Assembly (NCBI GenBank): GCA_934045905.1
Contig: OW203763.1
Location: 16,994,948 to 17,058,947 of the forward strand
Direction: 5' to 3'
Source: Leuctra nigra
Lineage: Eukaryota > Arthropoda > Insecta > Plecoptera > Leuctridae
DNA: 64,000 nt
Made by a program: the position numbers and the translations under genes. The notes below the pieces were generated by a model. The model did no database searches. It was given only the letters and a program-made list of their open reading frames with translations, and had not been told where the DNA came from. Each line of letters opens with the position of its first letter. Position 1 is the first letter of the stretch. Shown here piece by piece: positions 39,901-51,193 of the stretch.

Positions 39901-42900
39901 TACTTCTACTCAGGTTCGATTCTCGGCTTGACACGATAGGATCGCGGACCATGATCGCGGACCATGATCGCCTAGGCCAGGGGTCGGCAACCTGCGGCTC
40001 CTTGGTGGTTCTTGAATGGCTATAATTTAAATACAGATCTGGAATCAGAAAATTTGAAAATTCGGGAAAAAACGCCCTGCGGGGCGACAATTGGAAGGTT
40101 ATTTCATTCAATTGGTTCATTGTTGAAATTCTAAAAAAACGCCATGCGGGGCAACAATTGGAAACTTACTTGATTTAATTTGTTCATTTTAGAGTACCAG
40201 AATCACTTTTAAACTGTCGAAATTCTTAAAAAACCATCCTGCGGGGCAACAACTGGGGGGCTTCGTAAAAATATCAAAATAATCTAGTAATTCAATTAAA
40301 TTTTTTCGGTGTATTATATTTGATTGCCTCTACTGCGGCTCCCATTATTATCTAATTTATTAATTTTTGGGAAATTGGCTCCTTCACCAAAAAAGGTTGC
40401 CGACCTCTGGCCTAGGCGATGGGAAGGAGCTCCTTCCCACCTTCCATCCTGCCCCTTTCTTCATCATTATCATCGCTCATCGACACCATGATCACATACC
40501 TTCATGACATTGTGTCGTATTACCACGCAATATCAAACTGGATGTAATCTAGAACATCCTTATCTCGGATATTTATGAAATGAGTAATTCAGTCAATGTT
40601 GAAGAATTCCATGAATTGTCACCGGAAAATCAATCGATAAGTAATAAAGATAACATTCCTATTGATTGTCACAATTAAACCATCAAATCACGGCTGGTAA
40701 ATGAAACATAATTAACACTGTTTAGTGCACAACGGATTGGGCGGTTCTGGGTCATACAGTCATACCGCCATACCGTCATACACAATGGGAGACGGGAGAT
40801 TGCCCCAATACTCGTTAAAATCGCGGAAGTACGTATGTTGAAGTTAATTTAACAATATTTTTATCGTGGGTGGGAGATGTTCCGCCTCAAATCTTTATCG
40901 ATATATAATTTCAAAATAACTTTATAAAATTATATCTTTATTGTGCAACTGACGTACACATACTATTTGTTTCACTAGGAGAATTGAATCTACATAAAAT
41001 TTGGGATATTTATGCGTTTTCACAGTTTTTGAGTTGGCAAAAGTCCACTTCAAAGCAAAAAAGCTCGACCTTTCGGAACTTCAAACTGGACTTTTTTAAG
41101 AAATAAAAACATATACAACAGTATTTTTTTTTTTTAAATTTTTAAAATTCAAATTTAAATTTTTCAGTTTGTGGTCAAAGTAGTAGTGAAAGACTTCTTC
41201 AAGTAACTTTTGGCTCGGGTCTCTGTAAGTCATCAAAACTAACATTAGGTATCATATTTAATAAACGCTCAGCAAAATCGGTCAAAACCTTAAAGAGATA
41301 TTGACATTTTAATATAATTTTCAAATCATTTCGAGTTGCTGCCACGTAACAGTGCTCGCTTATCAACGCGTTACACATCAAGTTTTCATAGTTATTTCAT
41401 AATATTTGTATCCAGCATCTGGAAGAGAATTATCTCTTACTCTGTTTATGAAGAGTTAAAAACATATTCTTTTGTTTCATGACAAGTTACGTAATGTGAA
41501 GAGAGATAGTAGGAAATATGATGGGAGATACGTGTACCTAGTTAGACTAAAGATAATTAGCATGGTATTATTTTCTGGTCTATTTCGCCGAGTGTTCAGT
41601 GATACGGTTGAGAGAGAGCCGCGCGGCTGTGCCATTCCGTTCATTGGCAGTTCGACCTCGGCAAGAATAATAGCGATTTACCAGTGCAATTCAATAATAT
41701 GGAGAACGTCGTACCGAAAATGAAGCCCACTTTAGTCAAACTACAGAGTTACTATGTAAGTTTTTATATCATTTTACCAGTAAATGTGTCAAACTCAAAA
41801 TGTATTGAGATGTTACGAGTTAATTTGTTGGTTTTATGGTATTACACATAATATTTATATCGCGAAATTATTTCATTTAAACAGGTGTTGTTCGCAATTA
41901 CAACAAAAACAAATTAGTTATAACAAAAATAAACTTAACGTTATTATTACTGTGTTTCCATAAACCACGAATAAAGAAACAGATTTTTTCTTTGATTCCA
42001 GAAATCTTTCTGAACTGAAACAATTTCATGGTAATTCGATAAATTCAATCTAAAATGGGCCAAAAATGTTGACAGATAAAAACGATTGTTAAATTAACAG
42101 TGTTTTGTTAAAGGACGTCATATTGGAGTGCAATATAGGTATCACGGTCTATTGAGGGGTTTTTGTTAGTTATAACAAAAATAAACTTAACGTTATTATT
42201 ACTGTGTTTCCATATACCACGAATTAAGAAACAGATTTTTTCTTTGATTCCAGAAATCTTTCTGAACTGAAACAATTTCATGGTAATTCCATAACTTGAA
42301 TCTAAAATGGGCCAAAAATGTTGACAGATAAAAACGATTGTTATTAACAGTGTTTTGTTAAAGTACGTCATATTGGAGTGCAATATCTCACGGTCTATGA
42401 AACGGGTGGTGTGAGGTTTGGGGCGGAGGGGGGGGGGGGGGGGGCATAATGATAGATAAGGTTTTACAATCATTCATGAAATTCTAACGTTATAGCTCAA
42501 GAAGCATGTATAAAAAGTCGGATAACGTTTAAATAAAACTTATTTATCGAATAACCTCAGTGTAAGGCTAGAGTTACTTAATGCGTTCTGCCGCTGCGTC
42601 TAAACCGGTCCGGTTGAACATTATACTTGTCTAAATGAGAGTACCACACTTCAATAATGTGACATCTCTCATTTGAAATCATGTTGTTCAAAATGCATAT
42701 TGTGCAGAGGGACTAAAACCAATCCAGCCAAATGAGTAGGTACCTAATGATTACCTAATGAGCCTGTTAAATACCTGGCCAGGACTCTGGCCAAGAACTG
42801 CATTTTGCACTTGCAGCAAGGACTTGCACTTGCAATGTAAGATCTTAATCACAAAGATCTAGACGTTGATAGTTCGAAACAATTAAATACATGTTTTCGA

Positions 42901-45900
42901 TTATTTACGTAACCTTCGAGATTATGCAGTGTGTACAAGCAGGAAAGTGTCAGTATCAATAGATAGATCTATAATTATTTTGGAATCTTCGACATTATAA
43001 AATTGTGGGAATCGCTTAACAACATTAAGTATTCGCTATTCACTATTGTTCACATTTCTTACGTTAGTGAAAGCGGATCATATTTGGTTTGTTCTTTCTT
43101 TAAGAGAGATACAATAGAAATTGTATTGTATAATTAATTAAAAGCAATGCTCTATGTAGTGTAACAGTGAAGTCAGTCAACGTATGTACCTACCTATTAT
43201 TTTAAATTGTCGTAGCATAATATATTTTTTATTTTCCAATTAGTATTATAATAATCAGCAATTTATTATTGATCTATTAAAGCAGTCGTGCAAATAGTCG
43301 CATGCACAGTGTTGTGCTAACTTGTAAATTTGTATGCCATGGTCTATCTTATGAACCTCATACATGAACGGAGTAAAATATTTACATATTTCATGCTAGA
43401 GGTAAATTTTATGAGACATTTTGCAGAATGGTCAGATGTAATTGGAGGTTCATATGGAATTTGTAAAATTAACATATCAATTTTTGCGAACCGAAAGCAT
43501 AAATTAAATTTAAATTTCAGAAATGGCTGAGAAAATATTAATAAAGTTATAATGTTTATTTTCAGAATTTTATGACAATTTTTTGTGACAATTTTATGTG
43601 TGTGTTGTTTTGTTGTTTCAGCACAAAATGTAATTAAACGGCTAAAATTCATAAGAAATTTTTAAAACCCTTGATTAGGTCTAAATTTTCTGAAGCGAGA
43701 CATCTTGAGAGAAAAAAACTTTTTTATCCGTTTTTTTCCGGAAAAAACGGGCATTTTGAGAGAAATTGATTTTAGCGCATATTTCGCAATTTTTCTGTTT
43801 GCTACCTACACGACAAATTAATTTTTTGATACTGCACAAAATACATTTTTTCGCCAAAATTTTGATTGTTCCACATCCTTTTTTGTAAAATCTTAGCCGT
43901 TGAGTTGATATTTAAAAAATCTCTCGCCTTTTTCAAAGCAGTGGGACTGTCCCCCTCTGACATGATCTGTAGCCATATTCATCTTACCATTTCTAAAATT
44001 ACAATTTGATCTCATTCATTTGATATTATTTATCAGTTTTTTATTTCGAGAATCTCAATAAATGTATCATATTGAGAATGCATTTCCTTATTGACTGTAG
44101 ATTAAAATCTACATTATCCTCTTCTCTAAGTCATGCTCATGGCAAAATATAGTTTAAATCATCCAATATACAATAACATTAAAAGTTATTTAGAAACAAA
44201 AAATACAAATTTTCAATTTTCCCCCCAAAAAACTAATTTTTTCACCTCCAGGAAAAATCCAAAAAGCTCGTTTTTTTCCAAACTTATATGAACTTGAGGA
44301 ACAAATAATGTTGCAAGATTGTTGCAAGCTCTGTCCTGACCTCCACCCTCTTCCCCAGGACCGAGAACCGACGACGCACAACACCGACGTCCCCGACGCT
44401 CGCACGACGCCGTCGAAGAAGGAGCAACCTACAGTCCACGTCAAGGAACAAGCTGTTAGAACGAAGGTAGAGATCGCAGCACCGCCACCACCTCCAGTAA
44501 GTCAAGCTTTTAAGTTCGTATCATGATTTTGCTTCTCGGGATGTTTGTCAAATATATTGGGAATTCACAGTCAAAGATAAGGCATTTAAAAGTCTTGGCT
44601 GCGAGATTTAAAGTACACATTTCTAGGTTCATATTTCACACATAGAGTCTTACAAGCTAAAAAAATATATAGAAGTCTATTGACATAAACATGTTTATGG
44701 TCACTGAATAACCATAGTTTTGTAAATGTTTTAGCATTAATATTGCTGTATGTGTTGGTGATTGATATATTGCACCTGTCAAGACATTGACCGAGAAAAC
44801 ACGCTAATTATGCTAACAAATGTCCCAAAGATCAATTTAATCATTAATGTATAAAACGTTAAATGTAATTTTTTTAAATATTAAGTCACCATTTACGGGT
44901 TTATTTGTATTTTTTGACTACTGGTCAATATTTTCTGGATACAGTAAAAATTACAGTGCAAATAATTCTAATGGAATTAACTCTCAGTTAAAACCCAGGC
45001 TTGATATTAATTTACTTGTTTCCTTTTCAATTTCCAATAATAGCTAGTAATCATGTATTATCATAGAGGTATTATGTAGGTAGAGAATGGTGATAAGTAG
45101 TGATTGCTCGTAAAGTCATGTTTCACCTTCAACCCTGTCATCTTTCTTTCAGCTAAACAAGACGAGAGGAGGGGAATGCAATTATCTTTAAGTTGTAAAA
45201 ACGCTTACTTTGCTAAGAAAAGAAGAATGTTTGCGTGGATATTATTCCCGTTCACTCGTAATTACAGATAGATCTATGTAAGGAGCCTGCATGTAGACTG
45301 CATAATGTTCATAATCATAAAACTCTGTAATTGTTGAATTGAACATAACCTAGGTATTCACTATTTAGTTAAGTATGTAAGTAATATATTATTATCACCT
45401 TCGAGCGCATTGCCATCTCCAGTTGATGGTTGATATCGTAAGCTGTATCGTATTGATATATAAACGAAGCAGAGCTGTTTGTGCTTAATTTGAAATGCTT
45501 AAGAACGTGGCTTGGATTACCTTTTCAAAGTAATCAAGATTACTTGGAAGGTGACCTATGCTGTAAGGAGTAAAACGTTTTTCTTATAGTAAGATCCTAG
45601 TTATTCACAAACAATTTAGTTTAGTTATTGAAACTATTTCTTGATTCGATATTTTTCTTAGTTTTCGAAGAATAGAGCCAATAACTTATAAACTAATAAC
45701 TAGTTATTTTAATGTCGAAAATGTTAATACATATTTAAATGTAGATATTCTCAAATAAAACTTGTTTAGGCACAGGTATTTTACAATCCAGCTTAATATT
45801 TTCATTCGTGCAAGAACATCCTGTATCATTTTCGTTTTGCAGAATTGATAAGCATTAAAATCACCATATTATATTAAATTATCATACGGTATAGAAAAAC

Positions 45901-47758
45901 TAGAAAATTGTATTTAGTTTTTTTAGTATTACACAACTTCGAATAGAAGAGATCGTACAAGGTAGTTATTGAATATAAATCGTACACGATATTTCTTTTT
46001 CAGATTTTATATTTTATTTATTATCATTATCCCCCAATTTGGCAGTCGTTTGTCATCATTTGATAATTCCATATGGTTGTTTGTATCTTTACAGATGCCA
46101 ACTGAAGAGACACTCGCCAGTAGGATCGCAGCATTTTCTTTCGATAAAGGCAACCCTCCTCCGTGCCCCACTCCCGACTACGACAGTTCCAGCATCTCTT
46201 CCGGGTCTTCCCTCGTCGTCAAAACAACGCCATATATTAACAGACAAAGCAATCCAACTCAACCTCCCTTACATAATAATCACAATCAACATACAGAAAA
46301 CACACATGCCAAAGTACAGACAAGTTCTAGTCAAATTTCGAAAGCTAAGAAAATGGCATTGGACGGTGATCGGGTTGAAATGATATCGATAGAATCTTTC
46401 ACTCTGAATAATCCTTCGTCGCCGAGACCAAAACCTCCTCAAACTTATTTTGGAACTATGAACGGAGCTAAGAAACCAAAGTCAGTGGCTGTGACGATTG
46501 GTGAGTATCCTTCGTCGATGGATCGCAAGCAGCCCACTCGATTTCATTTCTTGCCGGCTTCATCAACGGAGGAGAAGAACGCAGCGACGCAAAACGGTGA
46601 AAAACAAATCGGCCATCTTCTACAATCTGAATTGGTTCAGACGCTCTCCAGGTCGAATTTGAAGAATCAGACAGAAGTGCAGGTAAATGCAAGGAAATGA
46701 AAAGTGTTGCTATGTGTATGATAAGGATTTGTCGTAATTGACGGTAACTATTCGAAGACTGAACTGGGGGGAAATAGGAATTTGTCATTGTTATCCATTT
46801 ATCTCTTCATTGTCCAAATACATACATCAATGCAATTTTTGTGCCCTGAAGTTTTGCAAGCAGCCGATTTGATCTTTTCAGCTGTTCCAGCTTCAATAAT
46901 AATATTATTCTATAGGAAACGTTTCCTTTGTTGTACATTAGAGTTAGATTAAAAATACCAATAATTTTTCTTTTTATATATTGACAGTTGTGTGTAAATA
47001 CATTTGTATTACATCTGTATTACCATATGTAACATCTGTATTACCACCACAAGACAAGGGGGATCGAATCCACAGAAAGTAGCTCAATTCCTTGGGATAT
47101 TTATACGTTTCAACACCTTTTAATTTATCAAAACTCCACTCAGAAGCAATAAAGCAAACCATGCTTGTTTACCGGACTGCAAAGTGAACTTGTGACAACT
47201 CAAAAGCTGTTAAAAAGCATTAATAATACCCTAAATAAATTGGGCCCAGCTATGTATATTCCACAGTATTTAATCAAAATCAAGTTTGATACGCCTGTCA
47301 AATGTCCAGGTTCATTCTGTAGATTCTATATGTAGAGTAGCAGAAAAGCAAATTCCAAGTGTCAACAAAATCAACTTGAATACACACATGTTTTACGGGA
47401 GATTCAATCTAAATAGTAACAAGTCGCTCCCATATTGTTACAGGCAAATAATATTCAGAGTTTATCGAAGAAAATCGTTCCGTCCAATGGAACGACGATA
47501 ATATCTGTCAATAGTGAGACAAACCCAATAGAAATCTCCCACGCGAGGTCTGTTAATAGCATCAGTGAGTCCAGCGATGGGGCGATTGGCAAACCATTGT
47601 TGGTCCGCGTTGTCAGTGGTACTGATAGCAATCTAGAGGGCTCTGGACAACTCAATGGCATATTAAAACACGTCAACAATGCCAGTTTACCGAATATTAC
47701 CAATGGAAAATGTAAGAATGGAATTCATCAGAAGAGTATATCATTTGGAGAGATGTAA
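26191..47758 (+). CDS. Harmonin-like scaffold protein with two PDZ domains and a coiled coil
   Basis: Homologue of the harmonin (USH1C) / Drosophila CG5921 family, cytoplasmic scaffolds that bind cadherin and other membrane-protein tails. Exons: first exon from any array acceptor (26191 to 27841) to 28058, then 29681-29789, 30175-30199, 31234-31404, 34049-34193, 34614-34813, 35770-36058, 37653-37910, 44359-44496, 46095-46682, 47444-47758; all borders are GT-AG and all phases agree. From the last acceptor with ATG at 27843 the product is 817 residues; with the whole array it is 1367. In the 817 form PDZ1 is ~28-108 (FGFSLRGG), followed by the family linker GMIPVK...DPLTW. PDZ2 is ~158-239 (LGCGICKGPEWKPGIFVQY), then GAGFELFPGESSGYNSS, a poly-Asn run, a basic helical segment (~395-460, RRRLLKAIDREKQEQHARL) and a Ser/Pro-rich tail ending SFGEM. 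The harmonin N-terminal domain was not found. The true start is uncertain. Confidence 0.85.
28098..28350 (+). repeat. tRNA-derived SINE
   Basis: TTGGCTCGGGTGGTTA (A-box) and GGGTTCAATTCCC (B-box) are tRNA-spaced, followed by a non-tRNA body (TTCGTGGGTTCCCTTAGTCC...) that is echoed at 49590-49680. It begins about 40 bases after the PDZ1 exon donor, inside the first intron. Confidence 0.6.
29202..29250. repeat. ATC/AGC trinucleotide microsatellite
   Basis: A compound run of ATC and AGC triplets in the intron between the first two harmonin-like coding exons. No coding role is supported. Confidence 0.85.
29383..29470 (-). repeat. Dispersed repeat, inverted copy of 52760-52845
   Basis: The reverse complement, with GGATTGGCTGCTGGTCAG and TTGTTATTTATCAA, matches 52760-52845 with few changes over about 85 bases. 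Both copies lie in introns of unrelated genes, so this is an old transposon fragment; its class is unknown. Confidence 0.6.
32021..32077. repeat. 15-bp minisatellite (CGCAATAGGGCACCT), upstream block
   Basis: About four direct copies with small variants (ACCT/ATCT) lie 114 bases before a fold-back element. A second block of the same unit is at 33184-33232, on the far side of that element. Confidence 0.75.
32191..33013. mobile_element. Fold-back DNA element, copy 1
   Basis: It starts CCGGGTGGCGCAAAAAAA and ends with the inverted complement, flanked by TA on both sides. The two halves are long imperfect inverted repeats around a small centre (~32570-32640). A second copy is at 52988-53803. There is no transposase. 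It sits in the harmonin-like intron 31405-34048. TA duplication would suit Tc1/mariner or a related group, but this is inference. Confidence 0.8.
33184..33232. repeat. 15-bp minisatellite (CGCAATAGGGCACCT), downstream block
   Basis: About three copies in the same orientation as the block at 32021-32077, 171 bases beyond the fold-back element. Confidence 0.7.
33795..33850. repeat. CTCTGAGC-type short tandem repeat
   Basis: About five imperfect direct copies of GAGCCTCTGA, within a dispersed-repeat fragment in the intron before the PDZ2 exon. Confidence 0.6.
35522..35545. repeat. GAT microsatellite
   Basis: A pure run of seven to eight GAT triplets in the intron before the exon at 35770. Confidence 0.85.
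36059..36130 (+). other. Possible read-through C-terminus of the harmonin-like gene
   Basis: If the donor at 36059 (GTAATG) is not used, the frame continues VMITRMKLTGPLEKGEKYQF and stops at 36127. This would give a short isoform with both PDZ domains but no coiled coil. It is only a possibility: no strong polyadenylation signal follows closely, the nearest clear AATAAA being near 36597. Confidence 0.25.
37892..38850 (+). repeat. 30-bp minisatellite (~32 copies) derived from an exon end and its splice donor
   Basis: The unit GATGAACAAGATCAG|GTAATGCAGGGTTCA (the bar marks the donor) begins as the last codons of the coiled-coil exon ending at 37910 and then repeats about 32 times into the intron. 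Most copies keep CAG|GTAATG, so the array presents dozens of potential 5' splice sites. Variants (AAATG, CATGGTAATG, TTCATGATG) change unit length by one base and break the frame; reading on from the exon stops at 37926-37928. The next coding exon is at 44359. Confidence 0.95.
39215..39290 (+). repeat. SINE head fragment
   Basis: TGTAGCTCAGGCAAAGATGCTGGA resembles the A-box heads of the other tRNA-derived SINEs in this window. No clear B-box follows, so it is a decayed copy. Confidence 0.3.
39978..40409. mobile_element. hAT-family MITE, 432 bp, with perfect 8-bp target duplication
   Basis: The ends CAGGGGTCGGCAACC and GGTTGCCGACCTCTG are inverted repeats typical of hAT-Charlie-type elements. 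The flanks are identical 8-bp GCCTAGGC at 39970-39977 and 40410-40417. Inside are three tandem-like copies of a ~75-100-bp segment with TGCGGGGC[A/G]ACAA. There is no transposase. Confidence 0.85.
41005..41110. repeat. Dispersed intronic repeat, copy 1
   Basis: GGATATTTATGCGTTTTCAC...AAAGTCCACTTCAAAGC is similar to sequences at 47093-47210 and 48210-48310. No termini were recognised, so it is an unclassified repeat family. Confidence 0.4.
41596..41755 (+). promoter_or_regulatory. Probable internal promoter and alternative first exon
   Basis: A TCAGT initiator (41596-41600) is followed about 28 bases downstream by GGCTG, four of five matches to the DPE consensus. A GC-richer leader then leads to an ATG at 41699. 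The reading frame MENVVPKMKPTLVKLQSYY ends at 41755, directly before a consensus donor GTAAGT, in phase 0. The next coding exon of the harmonin-like gene (44359) also begins in phase 0, so splicing would give a short isoform of about 365 residues without PDZ domains. An independent gene cannot be excluded, but no other downstream acceptor is evident. Confidence 0.5.
41915..42399. repeat. Direct tandem duplication of ~235 bp
   Basis: 41915-42152 and 42167-42399 are near-identical direct copies (starting TAGTTATAACAAAAATAAAC, ending CACGGTCTAT) with a few substitutions and small indels. It lies just downstream of the alternative first exon and is followed by a poly-G run near 42429-42445. Confidence 0.85.
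47093..47210. repeat. Dispersed intronic repeat, copy 2
   Basis: GGGATATTTATACGTTTCAAC followed by an AACTCCACTCAGAAGC-like segment; related to 41005-41110 and 48210-48310. Confidence 0.4.
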
Positions 47759-50700
47759 GAAGTTGCATCTATTTAGCATGGCTGACGGAAAATTAATTAT
47801 GCAAGCTCTTTTTGCCTGTTAGTGTCCATTTTTAACGCTCGACTGTGTTTTGTATTGCGATAGTAAGCGTGTTGAAAGTACTAAGTTCTGTTGTATGAAT
47901 TGTGCAGAGTTATGGATATTTTCCTGCTATACAAATTACTTTTCAAATCAGAGACATTCCAAGATTTTGAAGATTTTGATTTTTGAGACATGATATCTTT
48001 CTAAAACTGTATAAATACGGAAACTAATAACAATTGTTATTGTAAATAACATCCGTTGGAAAATGCAACAGTTGTGAAATATTGCGCAGTATAGTACTGC
48101 TTCATTAAAATGTTTAAAATCTCCGAATATATGAGGTCCCTTCTGCATGTTCTCTATTCCACCAGAGAAGAGAAGGGGAATACGTTCTTCAAAAAAAGAC
48201 CCATTTCTTGGAAGTATTTATACTTTTAACTGATTTTTTTCAAAAGTCCATAGAAGTGCGAAAAAGTAAACCGTGAGTTTACCGGCCTTCAAATCGGCCT
48301 TTTGATAAGAAGCTGAACGTACTGTACTACGTATTACTCAAGAAATGGATCCCATGTATGTAGATTCTATTAAATTTCTTCATGGCACCAATTTTAATTA
48401 GAAATGAAGTGCCAAAATATTAATTCAAATGAATCTATATATAAAAGTAAACATTACTCAGGACTTTCAAACTCTCTTCGCAAACGCAAAATATAGTTGC
48501 AAATATGGACTAGAGCATCTTTTTTCCTTATTGGTTCCGGTTTTTGCAGCTAACATGGTTTTGTACTCTGGGGGAAGAAGACTGATGCATTGTAAATATG
48601 GCATTTTGTGCATGTAATATGACAAGGACATGACATTCAAGGTATGGGCTTATCTGAATTGACAGCTGATTGCGTAACATTCACTTTCCCATTTCCAGAA
48701 CCACCGTGATAAGTGATGGCCAATTGTGAAAGAACTCCGAGAAGATGATTTGACAATTTCATGCGATCTGAACACATCGGGACAATCGTGTGATTGATTA
48801 GAATAGAACTGTTTGATATTTCATATTACTATATAGTTTCTTATATAATTCAAAACTGTATTAACTATTCCGAATAATTTTCAACAGAATAACAATTTTA
48901 CAGCTTTCTAGACTGGTAAGAAATTGTAAATGTGAGTAAATTATAAATTATATAAAATTATTTATGTACATTTGTATAAATAATTACTTCGTACCTATAA
49001 AAATCACCCAAGATCACCGAATAATCACCGAGTATTCCCAATATTCGAAATATTGAACTCCTGGTTGAAATTACTGCAGGGCAGTTATTTCATTTCTTTC
49101 ACTTTATTTCGAATTACATTACAATTTATCGTACACTTACATTTTGTTAATCAATGACCTTTGAGTCAAAGGATAGAAGTGCATTAGTCGAGATGCACAA
49201 GTAAAACATTGTAAACAACATGATGTAACACCATTTCTTTACAGTTACACTTAGTAGGTGAACATTGATTTCTAGCTGATGTGATTAATATTCACACAAA
49301 TAACTTAGACATACAATTCATATTATGGACGCCGCTGCCTGCCGCTGCTGTGATACATCGACTCTGTCAATTATGTAGGTACTCTTCGAAAATGTATAGG
49401 TATACCTAGTCTAGTTGGTTGGTCAATTTTGTACTTCTAAAAATAATGCCCTAAAAATTCTAGAATTATTTGGAAAATTATAAAAGATATATATTAAATA
49501 AACATTAATTCAATATTTTAATCCTAACGTTTCTAATTCAAGTTGGCTCAGGCAGAAGTGCTAGGTTCGATTCCCCTGGTCGTCCTGCTTGATTAAGGTT
49601 ATTCGTGGTTTCCAAATACTGTGAAAGTTCCATACAAATAGGCTACGACCGCCTGTTTCCCATTGTCCATCATTACATAATTTCTTTTGTTATCATCATC
49701 TCATTTCATTCATTGTTTCTAAACAGTTCAGTGTGGTTCAGTGGCAGATCAGGGGTGCGATCACATAAAATTAGAACTATCTTGTCACCGATATAAGAAA
49801 ATTATCATTGTAAGTGATCGCACCACAGATGACATCTTGGAGGTCATCGTGTCGGTCGGTAGTCGAGTTATTGGCACTCGTGACCTTCCTACCCTCCACG
49901 TGACACAACCCGCTTTCTCTTATCTATCCTCTTACGACTAATCAGTACTAGGACCTTCTACTCCTTACCTGCCAACCGACTGGCCATGTCAAACAACGTC
50001 CACTTCTTCCTCTTCTTGCACATCTTAAACACAAACTCAAAACATCAGTGCCCAAAAGTTCAAAACCCATAATTGCAATAATTACTTCCCAATAGGAAAA
50101 TAAGAAACGTTCCGAGCAGATACCAAATCAATCAACTTGTCATCGAAACTTTTGAGCCCTCATGAATGATTGAAATTAGGTTACCATAAAATGTTTGTAA
50201 TATAGAATATACTTCTTTATAACAAATTAAATTAATTCCATAAGCAGAAGATGGCTTTTGTCAAATCTTTGTTTTTGTACAAGCATGCGTTTTGCTATGG
50301 GTCATTGAACTATCTAATATCAATGCATTTTTAAAATATAGTTTATCGTAAAACCATGTAAAGCCAGAAATATCACCGGTATGAAAGATCCACATATCTA
50401 CATAAACATTAAACAAACATATCAGAAATAAAAATATCGATCCAAAATTGAGAGCACAGTACCTTGTAAATGTCCTGAAAATTACGCATGCATACACTGC
50501 AGGTATTACTGACGTACTCTCAGCACAACAAAAATTGATAGGTGAATAAATTTGAATGACTGCTCTGCTGGTCATGTCCCATACCAATCAAAGCTTGTTA
50601 TTTTCATTGAAATGAGAGGTCACCGACTACAGTGAGACAAGGAGATCGCTTGGACTGGCTTTTGATGGTGCGATCTTACATTTATCAGTCAATCAGATTT

Positions 50701-51060
50701 ATTGAACGATCAATTTTAGTAGTGCCAAGTGTACCTACTGGACGGGTTTTGTTTTATTGACAAGAATTTTCGGAAGTTAAAAGACAAATTATTTGCCGTT
50801 TGACGTATATTTTTTCGATGTTAATGACTTAATTAATGATTTTAAAATCTTACGTTGAATCAAAGTCAGATTGTTGGTGGAGAGATGACCTAACCCCCCC
50901 CCCCCCCCACTCACCTGATTGAGAAGAATTTTACCAGCACTCGTTTATGGGTGAATAACATTGACATGTTATAGTAGATCGACCAAAGATACGATCGACT
51001 GTCGAATGATTATTGCACTGATAAGAGGGATGAATCATCCCCTCCTTGTCTGGTTTGGGA
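47759..51060. other. Intergenic region between the PDZ gene and the tubulin gene
   Basis: This holds the harmonin-like 3' UTR, a dispersed repeat at 48210-48310 and a SINE at 49544-49740. A poly-C tract at about 50894-50908 lies shortly before the tubulin promoter. No coding region can be supported. Confidence 0.6.
49544..49740 (+). repeat. tRNA-derived SINE
   Basis: An A-box-like TTGGCTCAGGC and B-box GGTTCGATTCCCC are followed by a body (ATTCGTGGTTTCCAAATACT..., CCATTGTCCATCATTAC) related to the SINE at 28098-28350. Confidence 0.55.
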
Positions 51061-51065
51061 CTGGG

Positions 51066-51100
51066 TATATATACCAAGTGGGGAGTTTGTCTCATCTCTT
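51066..51100 (+). promoter_or_regulatory. TATA-box promoter of the tubulin gene
   Basis: TATATATA at 51066-51073 stands about 120 bases before the tubulin ATG. Transcription would be expected to start near 51095-51105. A TATA box fits tissue-specific rather than housekeeping expression. This is motif evidence only. Confidence 0.5.
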
Positions 51101-51193
51101 TGGCTACACATCATCGTGCAGAGCGGCTGAGAGTGCAGGTTATTGACAGAATATTTACTGCCTTCTTGCTGCTTCTTGTTATCATCGGCGAAC

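Noticed and set aside
39895..39930. Isolated B-box-like GGTTCGATTCTCGG
   Set aside because: No A-box at the right distance and no cloverleaf; not enough for a tRNA or SINE call.
44190..44505. Minus-strand ORFs opposite the exon at 44359-44496
   Set aside because: Antisense to a phase-consistent plus-strand exon with both splice sites.
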